Shown here one piece after another: positions 23,766 through 33,721 of a DNA stretch of 64,000 nt; the first letter of the stretch is position 1, and every line of letters begins with the position of its first letter. The notes beneath the pieces were generated by a model, which searched no databases, was not told the DNA's origin, and saw nothing but the letters and a program-made list of their open reading frames with translations. The translations under genes were made by a program, and so were the position numbers. Origin of the DNA: Streptomyces rubradiris (GTDB lineage Bacteria; Actinomycetota; Actinomycetes; Streptomycetales; Streptomycetaceae); NCBI RefSeq assembly GCF_016860525.1, contig NZ_BNEA01000015.1, positions 3,968,001-4,032,000 of the forward strand, written 5' to 3'.

Positions 23766-25511
23766 ATGGGCATTCTCACTCTCCTGCGGAACGCGTTCGG
23801 CCGCTCACGCAAGCCACGAGCCACCGAGCCGGAGGGTGCCCTGGAGACCCCCGAGACCCCCGAGACCCCCGAGACCTCCGAGACCTCCGAGTCCCACGAG
23901 CAGCCCCCGGTCCCGGAGCCCCGCCGGTCCCCGGCCGAGGAGCACGACCTGGTGGCAGCGGCCTTCGACAAGGTCCAGGTCCCCCACCAGACGCCTCCGG
24001 CGGATCAGCGGACCGACGAGTCCCCCACCACGAACCCGGAAACGGCGAAGCCGAAGCCGCCGGCGGAGCCGGAGACGAACGAGCCGAGGCCGACAGCCGA
24101 GCCGGAACCGACGGAGCCGAACACGGCAGCCGAGCCGCAGCCCATCGCGGAAACAACAGCCGAACCTGAACCGGAGCCGAAGGCAGAGGCCGAGACGGCC
24201 CCGAAGCCGGAGGAGGCACCGGAGACAACGGCCCCGACCGAACCGGAGCCGGAAGCCGTGACGGAGACCGGCCGCGAGCCGGAAACCGTGACGGAGACCG
24301 GCCGCGAGCCTGAAGCAGCGACGGAGACGGCAGCCGCCCCCGAACCGGAGCCGAAGGCGACGGCCGAGCCAAAGCCGGAGCCGGAAGCAGCCGCCGAACC
24401 GGAGCCGAAGGCGACGGCCGCGCCAGACCCGGAGCCGGAGCCGGAGCCGGAAGCAGCAGACCCGGAGCCCGTGGCGGAAGCAGCGGCCGAACCGGAGCCG
24501 AAGACGGCAGCCGGCCCGAAGCCCGTGTCAGCGGCAGCAGCCGAATCCGAGCCCGAGCCGAAGGCGGCAGCCGAGCCGGAGCCCACGGCGGCAGCAGCCG
24601 AACCGGAGACGGAAGCCGCACCCGCGCCGGAGGCGGAGGCGGCGGCCCCCGCGGACCCGCAGCCCGAACCGTCGGCGGAGACGGACCCGCAGGCCGCCGA
24701 CGGCGAGACCGCCCCACAGGGGCCACCCGCACGCGACCACGCAACCCGCACGGGTGGTGCGGGTGGGAACACGACCGCCGAAGGCGAAGCCGACGCGGCC
24801 CCGAAGCCCAAACCCGCCACCCCCCTCACCAGGGTCAAGTCCCGCACCCCCGCCCTCACCACCGCCTACAAGGCCGCCACCACCACCCTCCGCAAGAAGA
24901 ACCTCACCGGCACCCGAGCGAAGCTCTACCTCGTGCTGGACCGCTCCGCGAGCATGCGCCCGTACTACAAGGACGGCTCCGCCCAGTCCCTCGCCGACCA
25001 GACCCTCGCCCTCGCCGCCCACCTCGACCCCGGCCCCGACCCCTCGGTCCACGTCGTCTTCTTCTCCACGGAGGTCGACGGCACCACCGACCTCGCCCTC
25101 GCCCCCGGCCACGACACGAAGATCGACGACGTGCACGCCGGCCTCGGCCGCATGGGCCGCACCAGCTACCACGCCGCCGTGGCCGCCGTACTCGACCACT
25201 ACGACACGCACCTCAACGTCAACGTCAACGTCAACGTCAACAGCGACACGGTCCCCGCCCTCGTCGTCTTCCAGACCGACGGCGCCCCCGACGCCAAGAC
25301 CCCCGCCACCCAGGCCCTCACCGAGGCCGCGAAGACCCACCCGGGCGTCTTCTTCTCCTTCGTCGCCTTCGGCGACCACGACAACAAGGCCTTCGACTAC
25401 CTCCGCAGGCTGAAGACCCCCAACGCGTCCTTCTTCCACGCCGGCCCCACCCCCCGCGAGCTGACGGACGCCGAGCTGTACGAGGGTGTCCTCGCCGACT
25501 GGCGCCCGTAA
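23766..25511 (+). CDS. von Willebrand factor A domain protein with long Glu/Pro-rich N-terminal region
   Basis: A 581-residue protein. Residues 1-20 are basic, about 25-345 are almost only Glu, Pro, Ala, Thr and Lys in PEPEP/KAEAE patterns, and about 375-580 form a vWA domain. The metal-ion adhesion site is complete: DRSAS (DxSxS), the Thr in GRTSYHAAV and Asp in FQTDGAPD. The vWA part resembles TerF/TerY-type proteins of tellurite-resistance clusters, though no Ter genes are near. The codons for LNVNVNVNVNS come from four copies of AACGTC (25215-25238). No signal peptide; probably a cytosolic scaffold. Role unknown. Confidence 0.8.
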   Translation: MGILTLLRNAFGRSRKPRATEPEGALETPETPETPETSETSESHEQPPVPEPRRSPAEEHDLVAAAFDKVQVPHQTPPADQRTDESPTTNPETAKPKPPAEPETNEPRPTAEPEPTEPNTAAEPQPIAETTAEPEPEPKAEAETAPKPEEAPETTAPTEPEPEAVTETGREPETVTETGREPEAATETAAAPEPEPKATAEPKPEPEAAAEPEPKATAAPDPEPEPEPEAADPEPVAEAAAEPEPKTAAGPKPVSAAAAESEPEPKAAAEPEPTAAAAEPETEAAPAPEAEAAAPADPQPEPSAETDPQAADGETAPQGPPARDHATRTGGAGGNTTAEGEADAAPKPKPATPLTRVKSRTPALTTAYKAATTTLRKKNLTGTRAKLYLVLDRSASMRPYYKDGSAQSLADQTLALAAHLDPGPDPSVHVVFFSTEVDGTTDLALAPGHDTKIDDVHAGLGRMGRTSYHAAVAAVLDHYDTHLNVNVNVNVNSDTVPALVVFQTDGAPDAKTPATQALTEAAKTHPGVFFSFVAFGDHDNKAFDYLRRLKTPNASFFHAGPTPRELTDAELYEGVLADWRP

Positions 25512-25634
25512 CGCACCGTAGCGACCCGGCCGCCCCTTCCCACCCAGCGAAACGGGAAGCGGGCGGCCCACCCGTGTCGGCTACGATTTGAAGGTTCGAA
25601 ACCGCAGAAAAGCAGCGACCTGGGAGCAGCCACG

Positions 25635-27350
25635 ATGGCTCGACACCTCATCACCAGCGCCCTTCCGTACATCAACGGGATCAAGCACCTGGGCAACATG
25701 GTGGGGTCCATGCTCCCGGCGGACGTCTACTCCCGCTATCTGCGCCAGCGCGGCCACGACGTCCTCTACATCTGCGCGACGGACGAGCACGGCACCCCCG
25801 CGGAGCTGGCCGCCAAGGAGCAGGGCCTGCCCGTGGACGAGTTCTGCGCCCGCGCGCACGACGCGCAGAAGGCGGTCTACGACGGCTTCGCGCTCGCCTT
25901 CGACTACTTCGGCCGCAGCTCCAGCCCGGAGAACGTCGAGATCACCCAGCACTTCGCCCGCAAGCTGAACGAGAACGGCTTCATCGAGGAGCGGGCGATC
26001 CGGCAGGTCTACAGCCCGGCCGACGGCCGCTTCCTGCCGGACCGCTACGTCGAGGGCACCTGCCCGCACTGCGGCTACGACAAGGCGCGCGGCGACCAGT
26101 GCGAGAACTGCACCCGTGTGCTGGACCCGACCGACCTGATCGACCCGCGCTCGGCGATCTCCGGCTCCACCGAGCTGGAGGTCCGCGAGACCAAGCACCT
26201 CTTCCTGCTCCAGTCCAAGCTGGAGAACGAGGTCCGCGAGTGGGTCTCCCGGCACGACAAGGACTGGCCGCAGCTCGCCTCCTCCATCGCCCACAAGTGG
26301 CTGACCGAGGGCCTGCACGACCGCGCGATCACCCGCGACCTGGACTGGGGCGTCCCGGTCCCGGCGGACACCTGGCCGGAGCTGGCCGCCGAGGGCAAGG
26401 TGTTCTACGTCTGGTTCGACGCCCCGATCGAGTACATCGGCGCGACGAAGGAGTGGGCGGACCAGGACCCGGAGAACCGGGACTGGAAGGCGTGGTGGTA
26501 CGACGCCGACGACACCGTCCGCTACACCGAGTTCATGGCCAAGGACAACGTCCCCTTCCACACGGTGATGTTCCCGGCCACCGAGCTGGGCGTGCGCGAG
26601 CCGTGGAAGAAGGTCGACTACGTCAAGGCGTTCAACTGGCTGACGTACTACGGCGGCAAGTTCTCCACCTCGCAGAAGCGCGGTGTCTTCACCGACCAGG
26701 CCCTGGACATCCTGCCCGCCGACTACTGGCGCTACTTCCTGATCGCCAACGCCCCGGAGTCGGACGACTCGTCGTTCACCTGGGAGCACTTCACCGCCAC
26801 GGTGAACAAGGACCTGGCCGACACCCTCGGCAACTTCGTCAACCGCGTGCTGTCCTTCAGCAAGAAGCGGTTCGGCGAGGAGGTCCCGGCCGGCGGCGAG
26901 CCCGGCGAGGCGGAGGCGCGGCTCGGCGAGGAGATCGCCCGGCTGCTCGCCGAGTACGAGCAGCAGATGGAGGCCCTGCAGTTCCGCAAGGCCGCCGCCG
27001 CGCTGCGCGCCCTGTGGTCGGCCGGCAACTCCTACCTGGAGGAGAAGGCCCCCTGGCTGGAGATCAAGACGGACAAGGAGGGCGCCGCCCTCACCCTGCG
27101 CACGGCGATGAACCTGATCCACCTGTACGCGGTGGTCTCCGAGCCGCTGATCCCGGCCACCTCGGCGGCGATGCGCGGCGCCTTCGCGCTGCCGGACGAC
27201 ACCGCCGCCTGGGTCACCGCCGAGGAGGCCAAGGCCCTGGCCGCCGTCCCGGCCGGCACCCCGTTCACGGTGCCGCCGGTGCTGTTCGCCAAGCTGACGG
27301 ACGACGACCTGGCCGCGTACAAGGAGCGCTTCGGCGGCGAGGAGGGCTGA
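25635..27350 (+). CDS. metG: methionyl-tRNA synthetase
   Basis: A 571-residue class I synthetase that charges tRNA-Met. The HIGH-type motif is HLGN (residues 18-21), the zinc knuckle is [17 protein letters not shown] (about 143-160), and the KMSKS-type loop reads KFSTSQK near residue 340, a variant found in one branch of bacterial MetRS. The anticodon-binding helical domain follows. There is no C-terminal dimerisation domain. A TACGAT -10 candidate lies near 25583, and a hairpin terminator follows at 27376. Single gene unit. Confidence 0.96.
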   Translation: MARHLITSALPYINGIKHLGNMVGSMLPADVYSRYLRQRGHDVLYICATDEHGTPAELAAKEQGLPVDEFCARAHDAQKAVYDGFALAFDYFGRSSSPENVEITQHFARKLNENGFIEERAIRQVYSPADGRFLPDRYVEGTCPHCGYDKARGDQCENCTRVLDPTDLIDPRSAISGSTELEVRETKHLFLLQSKLENEVREWVSRHDKDWPQLASSIAHKWLTEGLHDRAITRDLDWGVPVPADTWPELAAEGKVFYVWFDAPIEYIGATKEWADQDPENRDWKAWWYDADDTVRYTEFMAKDNVPFHTVMFPATELGVREPWKKVDYVKAFNWLTYYGGKFSTSQKRGVFTDQALDILPADYWRYFLIANAPESDDSSFTWEHFTATVNKDLADTLGNFVNRVLSFSKKRFGEEVPAGGEPGEAEARLGEEIARLLAEYEQQMEALQFRKAAAALRALWSAGNSYLEEKAPWLEIKTDKEGAALTLRTAMNLIHLYAVVSEPLIPATSAAMRGAFALPDDTAAWVTAEEAKALAAVPAGTPFTVPPVLFAKLTDDDLAAYKERFGGEEG

Positions 27351-27375
27351 CCCCGCCGCCCCCGTCCGCGTGAGG

Positions 27376-27407
27376 AGGGCGCCGGGCCGTTCGCGGCCCG
27401 GCGCCCT
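27376..27407. terminator. hairpin between convergent metG and pectate lyase genes
   Basis: AGGGCGCCGGGCC (27376-27388) pairs perfectly with GGCCCGGCGCCCT (27395-27407) around a 6-base loop, then TT. It can serve both convergent genes. Confidence 0.8.
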
Positions 27408-27423
27408 TTCGCGTACGGCGGGG

Positions 27424-28767
27424 TTACTTCAGCACGCCCGCGCCGGTGGTGTTCTCCAGCTCCGCCGGCAGGTTCTTCGCCGAGGTCTCAAGGCCCGCGG
27501 TGAGCGCCGGGGTCCAGTTCACGGTCGTCTTGATCTTCTTGGAGCTCGCGGCGTTGTACGCGGCGACCAGGTCGGTGACCGTGCCGTTGACCAGGTTGCC
27601 GCTGCCCGCGACCGAGCCGGTGCCGTCGCCGCTGAGCAGCTTGGCGACCTTGCCGCCGCTCGGCACCGTCCAGTAGTTGGCCTGCGCGACCACCTGGGCC
27701 TTCGCGCGGGAGTTGACGCTGTACTGGGGCGCGTAGCCGTTGACGGTCGTCGTGTCGTACACGTTGTTGTAGAGGTGAATCTGGCCGAGGCGCGCCAGCG
27801 GGGCCCGCTGGACGATGCCCTTCCACACGTTGTGGTGGATCGTCACGCGCAGCTTGCCGGTGCTGTCCTTGTCGCTGGAGCCGATCAGCATCGTCTTGTC
27901 GTGGTCGGTGAACCGGTTGCGCTCGACGGTCACCAGGTCGGAGCCCTTGGTGATGTCCAGGGCCCCGTCGTGGATCTGGTACTCGCGGCCGAAGTACTTC
28001 GGGTTGGCCTTGTCGAAGTGGGGGGCGTCGGTGAACGTGTTGTGGTCCGCCCAGACGTGGGTCGCGCCGCGCAGGGTGACCGAGTCGTAGTCGGAGTTCC
28101 AGTTGCCGTCGTCGCCGTCGGTGGGGTCCCACTGCGGGAAGCAGTCCTCGGTGGCGGAGAAGGTCAGATTGCGGACGATGACGTTGTCCACGTTCTGGAT
28201 CTGGAGCATGCCGCCGGTGATCCCGGCATTGGTGCCGGGCACACCCACGATCGTGGTGTTGGCCGGCACCTTGAAGACGATGGTCTTCGCCTGCTTGGCC
28301 TGGGCGGCGGCGCGGGCCTTCTCCTGGGTGCCCGAGGGCAGCTTGGAGCGGCCGTAGGTGGCCGGGTCGTAGGCCTTGAGGTAGGCGGACAGCGAGTAGC
28401 CGGTGCCGGCCGCGTAGTCGGCGCAGGTCAGCTTCCTGCCGCTGTCGTCGGTGTTGGCGTCGATCGTGCCCTTGACCTTGATGATGCGGGGCGTGGTGTC
28501 CGAGGCCGAGCCGAGCGCCTTCACGAGCTGGGCGCGGGTGGAGACGGTGAAGGTGTGCGCGGAGTCGGCCTTCGCGCCGCCGGTGGTCCCCGTGCCGGAG
28601 GCGGCCCAGCCGTCCTTGGCGGGGAGGGTCTGGTGGTACAGGTCGACGCCGTCGGCGTTCGCGTTCAGCACGAACACCCCGGCGCCCACGCCCGCGGCCA
28701 CGACGGCGGCGGACACGACGGCGAGGCGCCGCTTGCGGAGGGACCGGCGGTGGGAGGGAGCTGCCAC
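27424..28767 (-). CDS. secreted pectate lyase, polysaccharide lyase family 1
   Basis: A 447-residue exported enzyme that cleaves pectate by beta-elimination. GTG 28767 has an AAGGA site. A basic start and hydrophobic helix (about 8-35) form the signal peptide. The parallel beta-helix domain shows NTTIVGVPGTNAGITGGMLQIQNVDNVIVRNLTF, WADHNTF, DGALDITKGSDLVTVERNRF and the conserved vWiDH-like and RxPxxR-like region VQRAPLARLGQIHLYNNVYD. An insertion with charged residues (about 125-165) precedes the core. It suits a plant-litter-degrading soil organism. Confidence 0.9.
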   Translation of the reverse strand: MAAPSHRRSLRKRRLAVVSAAVVAAGVGAGVFVLNANADGVDLYHQTLPAKDGWAASGTGTTGGAKADSAHTFTVSTRAQLVKALGSASDTTPRIIKVKGTIDANTDDSGRKLTCADYAAGTGYSLSAYLKAYDPATYGRSKLPSGTQEKARAAAQAKQAKTIVFKVPANTTIVGVPGTNAGITGGMLQIQNVDNVIVRNLTFSATEDCFPQWDPTDGDDGNWNSDYDSVTLRGATHVWADHNTFTDAPHFDKANPKYFGREYQIHDGALDITKGSDLVTVERNRFTDHDKTMLIGSSDKDSTGKLRVTIHHNVWKGIVQRAPLARLGQIHLYNNVYDTTTVNGYAPQYSVNSRAKAQVVAQANYWTVPSGGKVAKLLSGDGTGSVAGSGNLVNGTVTDLVAAYNAASSKKIKTTVNWTPALTAGLETSAKNLPAELENTTGAGVLK

Positions 28768-28912
28768 GGAGGAGTCCTTAGGTTCTGTCGTACAAGCCTT
28801 ACGACTCCTCAGTGGCCGCCCGGCGCCGGGAGGTTGCCGTCGGCGCGGGAATTTCCCGTACGGCCTGGTCAGGTGTCGCGCCCCGGGGCCGGCAGGCCGG
28901 AGAATCGTCCGT

Positions 28913-29605
28913 GTGGACATCCCCGAACCCCATCGCCGGCTCCTCGCGGACGCCGCCTGTGCGGGCGGCCCGTACGGTCTGGTGCTGGCCGGCGGCTACG
29001 CCCTCCAGGCGCACGGTCTGCTGAGCCGCCCGCACGCCGATGTCGACCTGGCCACCGAGAGCGCCGAGCCCATGGAGCGGATCGCCGCCGCCGTCGGCGC
29101 GGCCCTTCAGGAGCGGGGGCGGCGGGTGACGACCGGCGCGGTCACCGCGCTGACCATGCGGCTGACGGTGACCGATCCGCCCACCGGCGAGCCGTGCGCG
29201 CTGGCGCTGCACAAGGAGACGTTCTGGCAGCCGCCGGAGCCGACCGGCTACGGCCCGGCGCTCTGCCTCGCGGACGCCGTCGGCACGAAGATCCGGGCGC
29301 TGTACGACCGGGGCGCGGCCGTCGACCTCGTCGACGCCCGCGCCTGCGCGGCCCGCTTCTCGCTGCCGGACCTGGAGGAACTGGGCCGCCGGCACGCCCA
29401 CGACCCGTTCGACCTGCCCACCCTCCAGTCGCGGCTGACGGGCACGGATTTCTACGCCGACCGGGACTTCCTCCGGTACGGCCTGGCCGAGGACGACATC
29501 GCCGCCCTGCGCGCCTGGGCGCAAGCCTGGTCCGACGACATCGCCGAACGGCTGCTGGAGGACGGCGCGTCCCCGGACGCGCCGTCCGACGATCAGGGCG
29601 CCTGA
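28913..29605 (+). CDS. nucleotidyltransferase fold protein, AbiEii/MNT-like
   Basis: A 230-residue protein from GTG 28913. LAGGYALQAHGLLSRPHADVDLAT at about residues 21-44 carries the GG-hxA and hDhD motifs of DNA-polymerase-beta-type nucleotidyltransferases, in the form seen in AbiEii-like toxins. KETFWQPP and SLADAVGTKIRALYDRGAAVDLVDARA match the later part of that family. There is no AbiEi antitoxin or restriction gene next to it, so it may be a solitary enzyme rather than half of a toxin-antitoxin pair. It diverges from the pectate lyase gene. Confidence 0.72.
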   Translation: MDIPEPHRRLLADAACAGGPYGLVLAGGYALQAHGLLSRPHADVDLATESAEPMERIAAAVGAALQERGRRVTTGAVTALTMRLTVTDPPTGEPCALALHKETFWQPPEPTGYGPALCLADAVGTKIRALYDRGAAVDLVDARACAARFSLPDLEELGRRHAHDPFDLPTLQSRLTGTDFYADRDFLRYGLAEDDIAALRAWAQAWSDDIAERLLEDGASPDAPSDDQGA

Positions 29606-29621
29606 GCCCCGGTGGTTTCGC

Positions 29622-31385
29622 CTACTTCGGCTGCGGCTTGCGGATGTCCAGGTGCAGCTCGCGCAGGCGGGACTCCTCCAGCTCGGTGGGGGCGCCCATC
29701 ATCAGGTCCTGGGCGTTGCCGTTGAGCGGGAAGGCGATCGTCTCACGGATGTTCGGCTCGTCCGCGAGGAGCATGACGATGCGGTCCACGCCCGGGGCGA
29801 TGCCGCCGTGCGGCGGGGCGCCGAAGCGGAACGCGCGGAGCATGCCCGCGAACTCGCGCTCGGTGGTCTCGCGGTCGTAGCCCGCGATCTCGAACGCCTT
29901 GAGCATGATGTCCGGCTCGTGGTTCCGGATCGCGCCGGAGGACAGCTCGACGCCGTTGCAGACGATGTCGTACTGCCAGGCCAGGATGTCCAGCGGGTCC
30001 TGCGTCTCCAGCGCCTCCATGCCGCCCTGCGGCATCGAGAACGGGTTGTGCGAGAAGTCGATCTTCCCGGTGTCCTCGTCCTTCTCGAACATCGGGAAGT
30101 CGACGATCCAGCAGAACCGGAAGACGTTCTCCTCGAAGTGGCCGGCGCGCTTGGCGGCCTCGACGCGGACCGCGCCCATGATCTTGGAGACCTCGTCGAA
30201 CTCGCCCGCGCCGAAGAAGACGGCGTGGCCGGGGGCCAGCGACAGGCGCTTGGTCAGCTCGGCGACGTTCTCCTCGGTGAGGAACTTCGCGATCGGGCCG
30301 GTCAGCGTGCCGTCCTCGCCGACCCGGACCCAGGCCAGGCCCTTGGCGCCCAGCGACACGGCGAAGTCGCCGAGCTGGTCGAAGAACTTGCGCGGCTGGT
30401 CCTGGACGGCCGGCACGGGCAGGGCGCGCACGTGCTTGCCGGCGAACGCCTTGAACTCCGAGCCTTCGAAGATGTCGGTGATGTCCACCAGTTCCAGCTT
30501 GGCGCGCAGGTCCGGCTTGTCGGAGCCGTACTTGAGCATCGCCTCGCGGAACGGGATACGCGGGAACGGCGAGGTGACGTGACGGCCGCCGCCGAACTCC
30601 TCGAACAGCTCGGTCATCAGCCGCTCGATCGGCTGGAAGACGTCCTCCTGCTCGACGAAGCTCATCTCGACGTCGAGCTGGTAGAACTCGCCCGGCGAAC
30701 GGTCGGCGCGGGCGTCCTCGTCGCGGAAGCAGGGCGCGATCTGGAAGTAGCGGTCGAAGCCGGAGATCATCAGCAGCTGCTTGAACTGCTGCGGGGCCTG
30801 CGGCAGGGCGTAGAACCTGCCCGGGTGCAGCCGGGAGGGGACCACGAAGTCACGGGCGCCCTCGGGGGAGGTCGCCGTCAGGATCGGGGTGGCCATCTCG
30901 TTGAAGCCGAGCGCCGTCATCTTCTGGCGGATGGCGGCGATGACCGCCGTGCGCAGCATGATGTTGCGGTGCATGCGCTCGCGGCGCAGGTCCAGGAAGC
31001 GGTACTCCAGGCGCCGCTCCTCGTTGACCCCGTCCTCGGTGTTGATCGTGAAGGGCAGCGGCTGGGCCGCGCCGAGCAGCTCGACCTCGGCGACCTCGAC
31101 CTCGACCTCACCGGTGGGCAGGTCGGGGTTCACGTTCTCGGTTCCACGTGAAACCACGCGGCCGTCGACCCGGACCGTGGACTCCTTGGAGATCTTGTCC
31201 AGGGCCTCGTACGCCGGGGTGCCGGGGCGGGCGACCAGCTGCGTGATGCCGTAGTGGTCGCGCAGATCGATGAAGAGGATGCCGCCCAGGTCGCGCCGAT
31301 TGTGCAGCCAGCCACTCAGCCGGACGTCGGTGCCGACGTCAGAGGCGCGGAGCTGGCCGCAGGTGTGGGACCTGTACCGATGCAT
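29622..31385 (-). CDS. aspS: aspartyl-tRNA synthetase
   Basis: A 587-residue class II synthetase of the bacterial type: OB-fold anticodon-binding domain (1-110), catalytic core and inserted GAD domain (about 290-420). The flipping-loop region QSPQ is here [11 protein letters not shown], motif 2 is [24 protein letters not shown], and motif 3 is [13 protein letters not shown]. The start is ATG 31385. Together with metG it is a housekeeping translation gene; the gene order suggests stable core chromosome. Confidence 0.96.
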   Translation of the reverse strand: MHRYRSHTCGQLRASDVGTDVRLSGWLHNRRDLGGILFIDLRDHYGITQLVARPGTPAYEALDKISKESTVRVDGRVVSRGTENVNPDLPTGEVEVEVAEVELLGAAQPLPFTINTEDGVNEERRLEYRFLDLRRERMHRNIMLRTAVIAAIRQKMTALGFNEMATPILTATSPEGARDFVVPSRLHPGRFYALPQAPQQFKQLLMISGFDRYFQIAPCFRDEDARADRSPGEFYQLDVEMSFVEQEDVFQPIERLMTELFEEFGGGRHVTSPFPRIPFREAMLKYGSDKPDLRAKLELVDITDIFEGSEFKAFAGKHVRALPVPAVQDQPRKFFDQLGDFAVSLGAKGLAWVRVGEDGTLTGPIAKFLTEENVAELTKRLSLAPGHAVFFGAGEFDEVSKIMGAVRVEAAKRAGHFEENVFRFCWIVDFPMFEKDEDTGKIDFSHNPFSMPQGGMEALETQDPLDILAWQYDIVCNGVELSSGAIRNHEPDIMLKAFEIAGYDRETTEREFAGMLRAFRFGAPPHGGIAPGVDRIVMLLADEPNIRETIAFPLNGNAQDLMMGAPTELEESRLRELHLDIRKPQPK

Positions 31386-31538
31386 CGTCGTTCATCCAGT
31401 CTGTGCGGATCGGGTGTCGCCAGGCGGGTACGGCCTAGGCCATCCCAAGGGTACCGGGCACCCCATGAACGGCTCCCCGGGATTACTGTCCGACCGCCTA
31501 GGTGGCACCCATCGGACACCTATCCATAAAGTGGGGCA

Positions 31539-33716
31539 ATGCGCACAGGCGAGCCCCTGCCGTCCGTCGGGGAGGTCCTCGCCGCCCTCGCGACCGGGCT
31601 GTGGCACTGGGACACGGCCGCCGGCCTGGTCACCCTGGACGCGGAGGCGGCGCGGCTGCTCGGGCTGCCCGCGCGGCCGGTCACCCTCACCGAGGCCCAG
31701 GCCCGGGCCCGGCTGCACCCCGTCGACTGGAACGAGGTCGCCGGGGTGGTGCGGCTGGCCGCCGCCGAGGGCACCCTCGCCGAGGTCCGCATCCGGGTCA
31801 TGGACGCCGACGGCCGCATCCTGCGGGTCGTCCGCAGCCGCTCCAAGCCGTCCTTCGACCCCGAGCGGCGCACCTACGAACTCTTCGGCACCCTCCAGGA
31901 GGTGACCGAGCCCGCCCCGGGCACGGCCGCGGCCCGCAGCGCGGTCACCGGCGACTGGCGGCGCTCCCGGGAGGCGTTCCTGCTGGACGCGGGCCGGGCG
32001 CTGGCCGAGGCGCGGTCCACGGCCGAGGTGCTGCGGGTGGCGGGGGGCCTGTCGATGCCCGGCTTCTCCCCGGACGGGCTCGTGGTCTACGGCGTGGAGG
32101 GCGACCGGCTGACGATCACCGGCCAGCACGGACACCACCCCGGCGACATGAACCCCTTCTCCAACATGCCGCTGGACACCGACTACCCGGCCGCCGAGGT
32201 GGTCCGCACCGGGCGGGCCGTCTACCTGTCCTCCCCGGAGGAGTACCGGGACCGCTACCCGGCCACCTGGCCGCTCGCCCGGCGCTTCGGCCGCCACTCG
32301 TGGGCGTTCCTGCCGCTGACGGCCGCCGGGCGCACGATGGGCGCCTGGATGGCCGCGTTCACCTACCCGGTGGCGTTCACGCCCGACGAGCGCGCGGTGC
32401 TCACCACGGTCGCCCGGATGCTCGCCCAGGCGCTGTCCCGGGCCGGTGCCGCCGAGTCGGAGCGGGAGCTGGCGGAGGGCCTGCAACGCTCCATGCTGCC
32501 GTCGCTGGGTCCCGAGGTCCCGGGGATGCGGATCGCCGCCCGGTACATCCCGACCGGCGGCGGACTCCAGGTGGGCGGCGACTGGTACGACATGATCCCG
32601 CTGCCCTCCGGCCGCTTCGCCCTGGTCATCGGGGACGTCCAGGGCCATGACGTGCGCGCCGCCGGGATCATGGGCCAGCTGCGGATCGCGCTGCGCGCCT
32701 ACGCCGCCGAGGGACACCGGCCGGACGCCGTGCTCTCCCGCGCCTCCCGCTTCCTGAACGGGGTCACCGACGGCTCCGGGCCCGGCGCCCCCGCCGACCC
32801 GCGCTTCGCGACCTGCCTGTACGTGGAGGCCGACCCGGTGACCGGCCTGCTGGAGGTCGCCCGCGCCGGGCACCCGGACCCGGTGATCCGGATGGCGGAC
32901 GGCACGGTGATGATGCGGCCGACGGCGGGCGGGCTGCCGCTGGGCGTCGACCCGGACGCCGACTACCCGACGACCCGGTTCACCCTCGAACCCGACGAGA
33001 CGCTGATGCTGTGCACCGACGGCCTGATCGAGACCGGCGGGCACGACCTGGAGAGCGGCTGGCGCAGGCTGCGGGTGCTGCTGGAGGACCACCGCCCGGG
33101 GGAGTACCGCCAGGAGGACCTGGAGGAGCTGGCCGACGCGCTGGTGCAGGCGGTGCACGGGCCGTCCTCGCACCACACCACCGGCCCGCTGGCCGACCGC
33201 CGCGAGGACGACATCGCGCTGGTGCTGCTGTGCCGGCCGGCCGCGGCCTGCGGACGCGACGGCACCGCCACGGCCGGGCCCCCGGTGCGGCGCACCCTGC
33301 TGTCGGTGGCCCAGGACGAGCCGGACCGGATCGCCGAGGCCCGCCAGCACCTGCGCGAGCTGCTGCACGACTGGGCCTCGCCCGAGCAGGTGGACTCGGC
33401 GGTGCTGCTGGTCTCCGAGATGGTCACCAACGTGCTGGTGCACACCGACGCCGACGCGCTGCTGCTCGCCGAGGTCCTCTGCGGCGAGGGCGGGCGGCGG
33501 CTGCGGGTGGAGGTCTTCGACACCGGCGACGACCTCCCGCACAAGCGCCGCCCCGGCGAACTGGCCTCCTCCGGCCGCGGCCTGATGCTGATCGAACTCC
33601 TCGCGGACACGTGGGGGGTGGTCCCCCGGGGCGAGGGCAAGAGCATCTGGTTCGAACTGGGGGAACGGACGGGGGCGAAAGCGCCCGGGACCCCGCCGGG
33701 CTCGTACGTCCCGTAG
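31539..33716 (+). CDS. multidomain regulator: PAS, GAF, PP2C phosphatase and HATPase kinase-like domains
   Basis: A 725-residue cytoplasmic signalling protein. PAS-like sensor about 10-125, GAF about 145-310, SpoIIE/RsbU-type phosphatase about 315-565 (VGGDWYDM, VIGDVQGHDVRAAG, LCTDGLIE, DDIALVLL) and a C-terminal RsbW-like ATPase about 590-715 (SEMVTNVLVHTD, FDTGDDLP, GRGLMLIELLA). One protein thus combines the phosphatase and the anti-sigma kinase activities of partner-switching systems, a combination common in Streptomyces. TAAAGT ends six bases before ATG 31539, so it is probably leaderless. The stimulus and sigma partner are unknown. Confidence 0.9.
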   Translation: MRTGEPLPSVGEVLAALATGLWHWDTAAGLVTLDAEAARLLGLPARPVTLTEAQARARLHPVDWNEVAGVVRLAAAEGTLAEVRIRVMDADGRILRVVRSRSKPSFDPERRTYELFGTLQEVTEPAPGTAAARSAVTGDWRRSREAFLLDAGRALAEARSTAEVLRVAGGLSMPGFSPDGLVVYGVEGDRLTITGQHGHHPGDMNPFSNMPLDTDYPAAEVVRTGRAVYLSSPEEYRDRYPATWPLARRFGRHSWAFLPLTAAGRTMGAWMAAFTYPVAFTPDERAVLTTVARMLAQALSRAGAAESERELAEGLQRSMLPSLGPEVPGMRIAARYIPTGGGLQVGGDWYDMIPLPSGRFALVIGDVQGHDVRAAGIMGQLRIALRAYAAEGHRPDAVLSRASRFLNGVTDGSGPGAPADPRFATCLYVEADPVTGLLEVARAGHPDPVIRMADGTVMMRPTAGGLPLGVDPDADYPTTRFTLEPDETLMLCTDGLIETGGHDLESGWRRLRVLLEDHRPGEYRQEDLEELADALVQAVHGPSSHHTTGPLADRREDDIALVLLCRPAAACGRDGTATAGPPVRRTLLSVAQDEPDRIAEARQHLRELLHDWASPEQVDSAVLLVSEMVTNVLVHTDADALLLAEVLCGEGGRRLRVEVFDTGDDLPHKRRPGELASSGRGLMLIELLADTWGVVPRGEGKSIWFELGERTGAKAPGTPPGSYVP

Positions 33717-33721
33717 GCACG

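Noticed and set aside
25590-25605. tRNA-like GGTTCGAAACC upstream of metG
   Set aside because: There is no acceptor stem, anticodon arm or D-arm around it. It lies within the promoter-proximal leader.
27370-29880. Very long plus-strand frame (836 codons) opposite pectate lyase
   Set aside because: Composition is that of an antisense shadow in GC-rich DNA, and it cuts across three well-supported genes.
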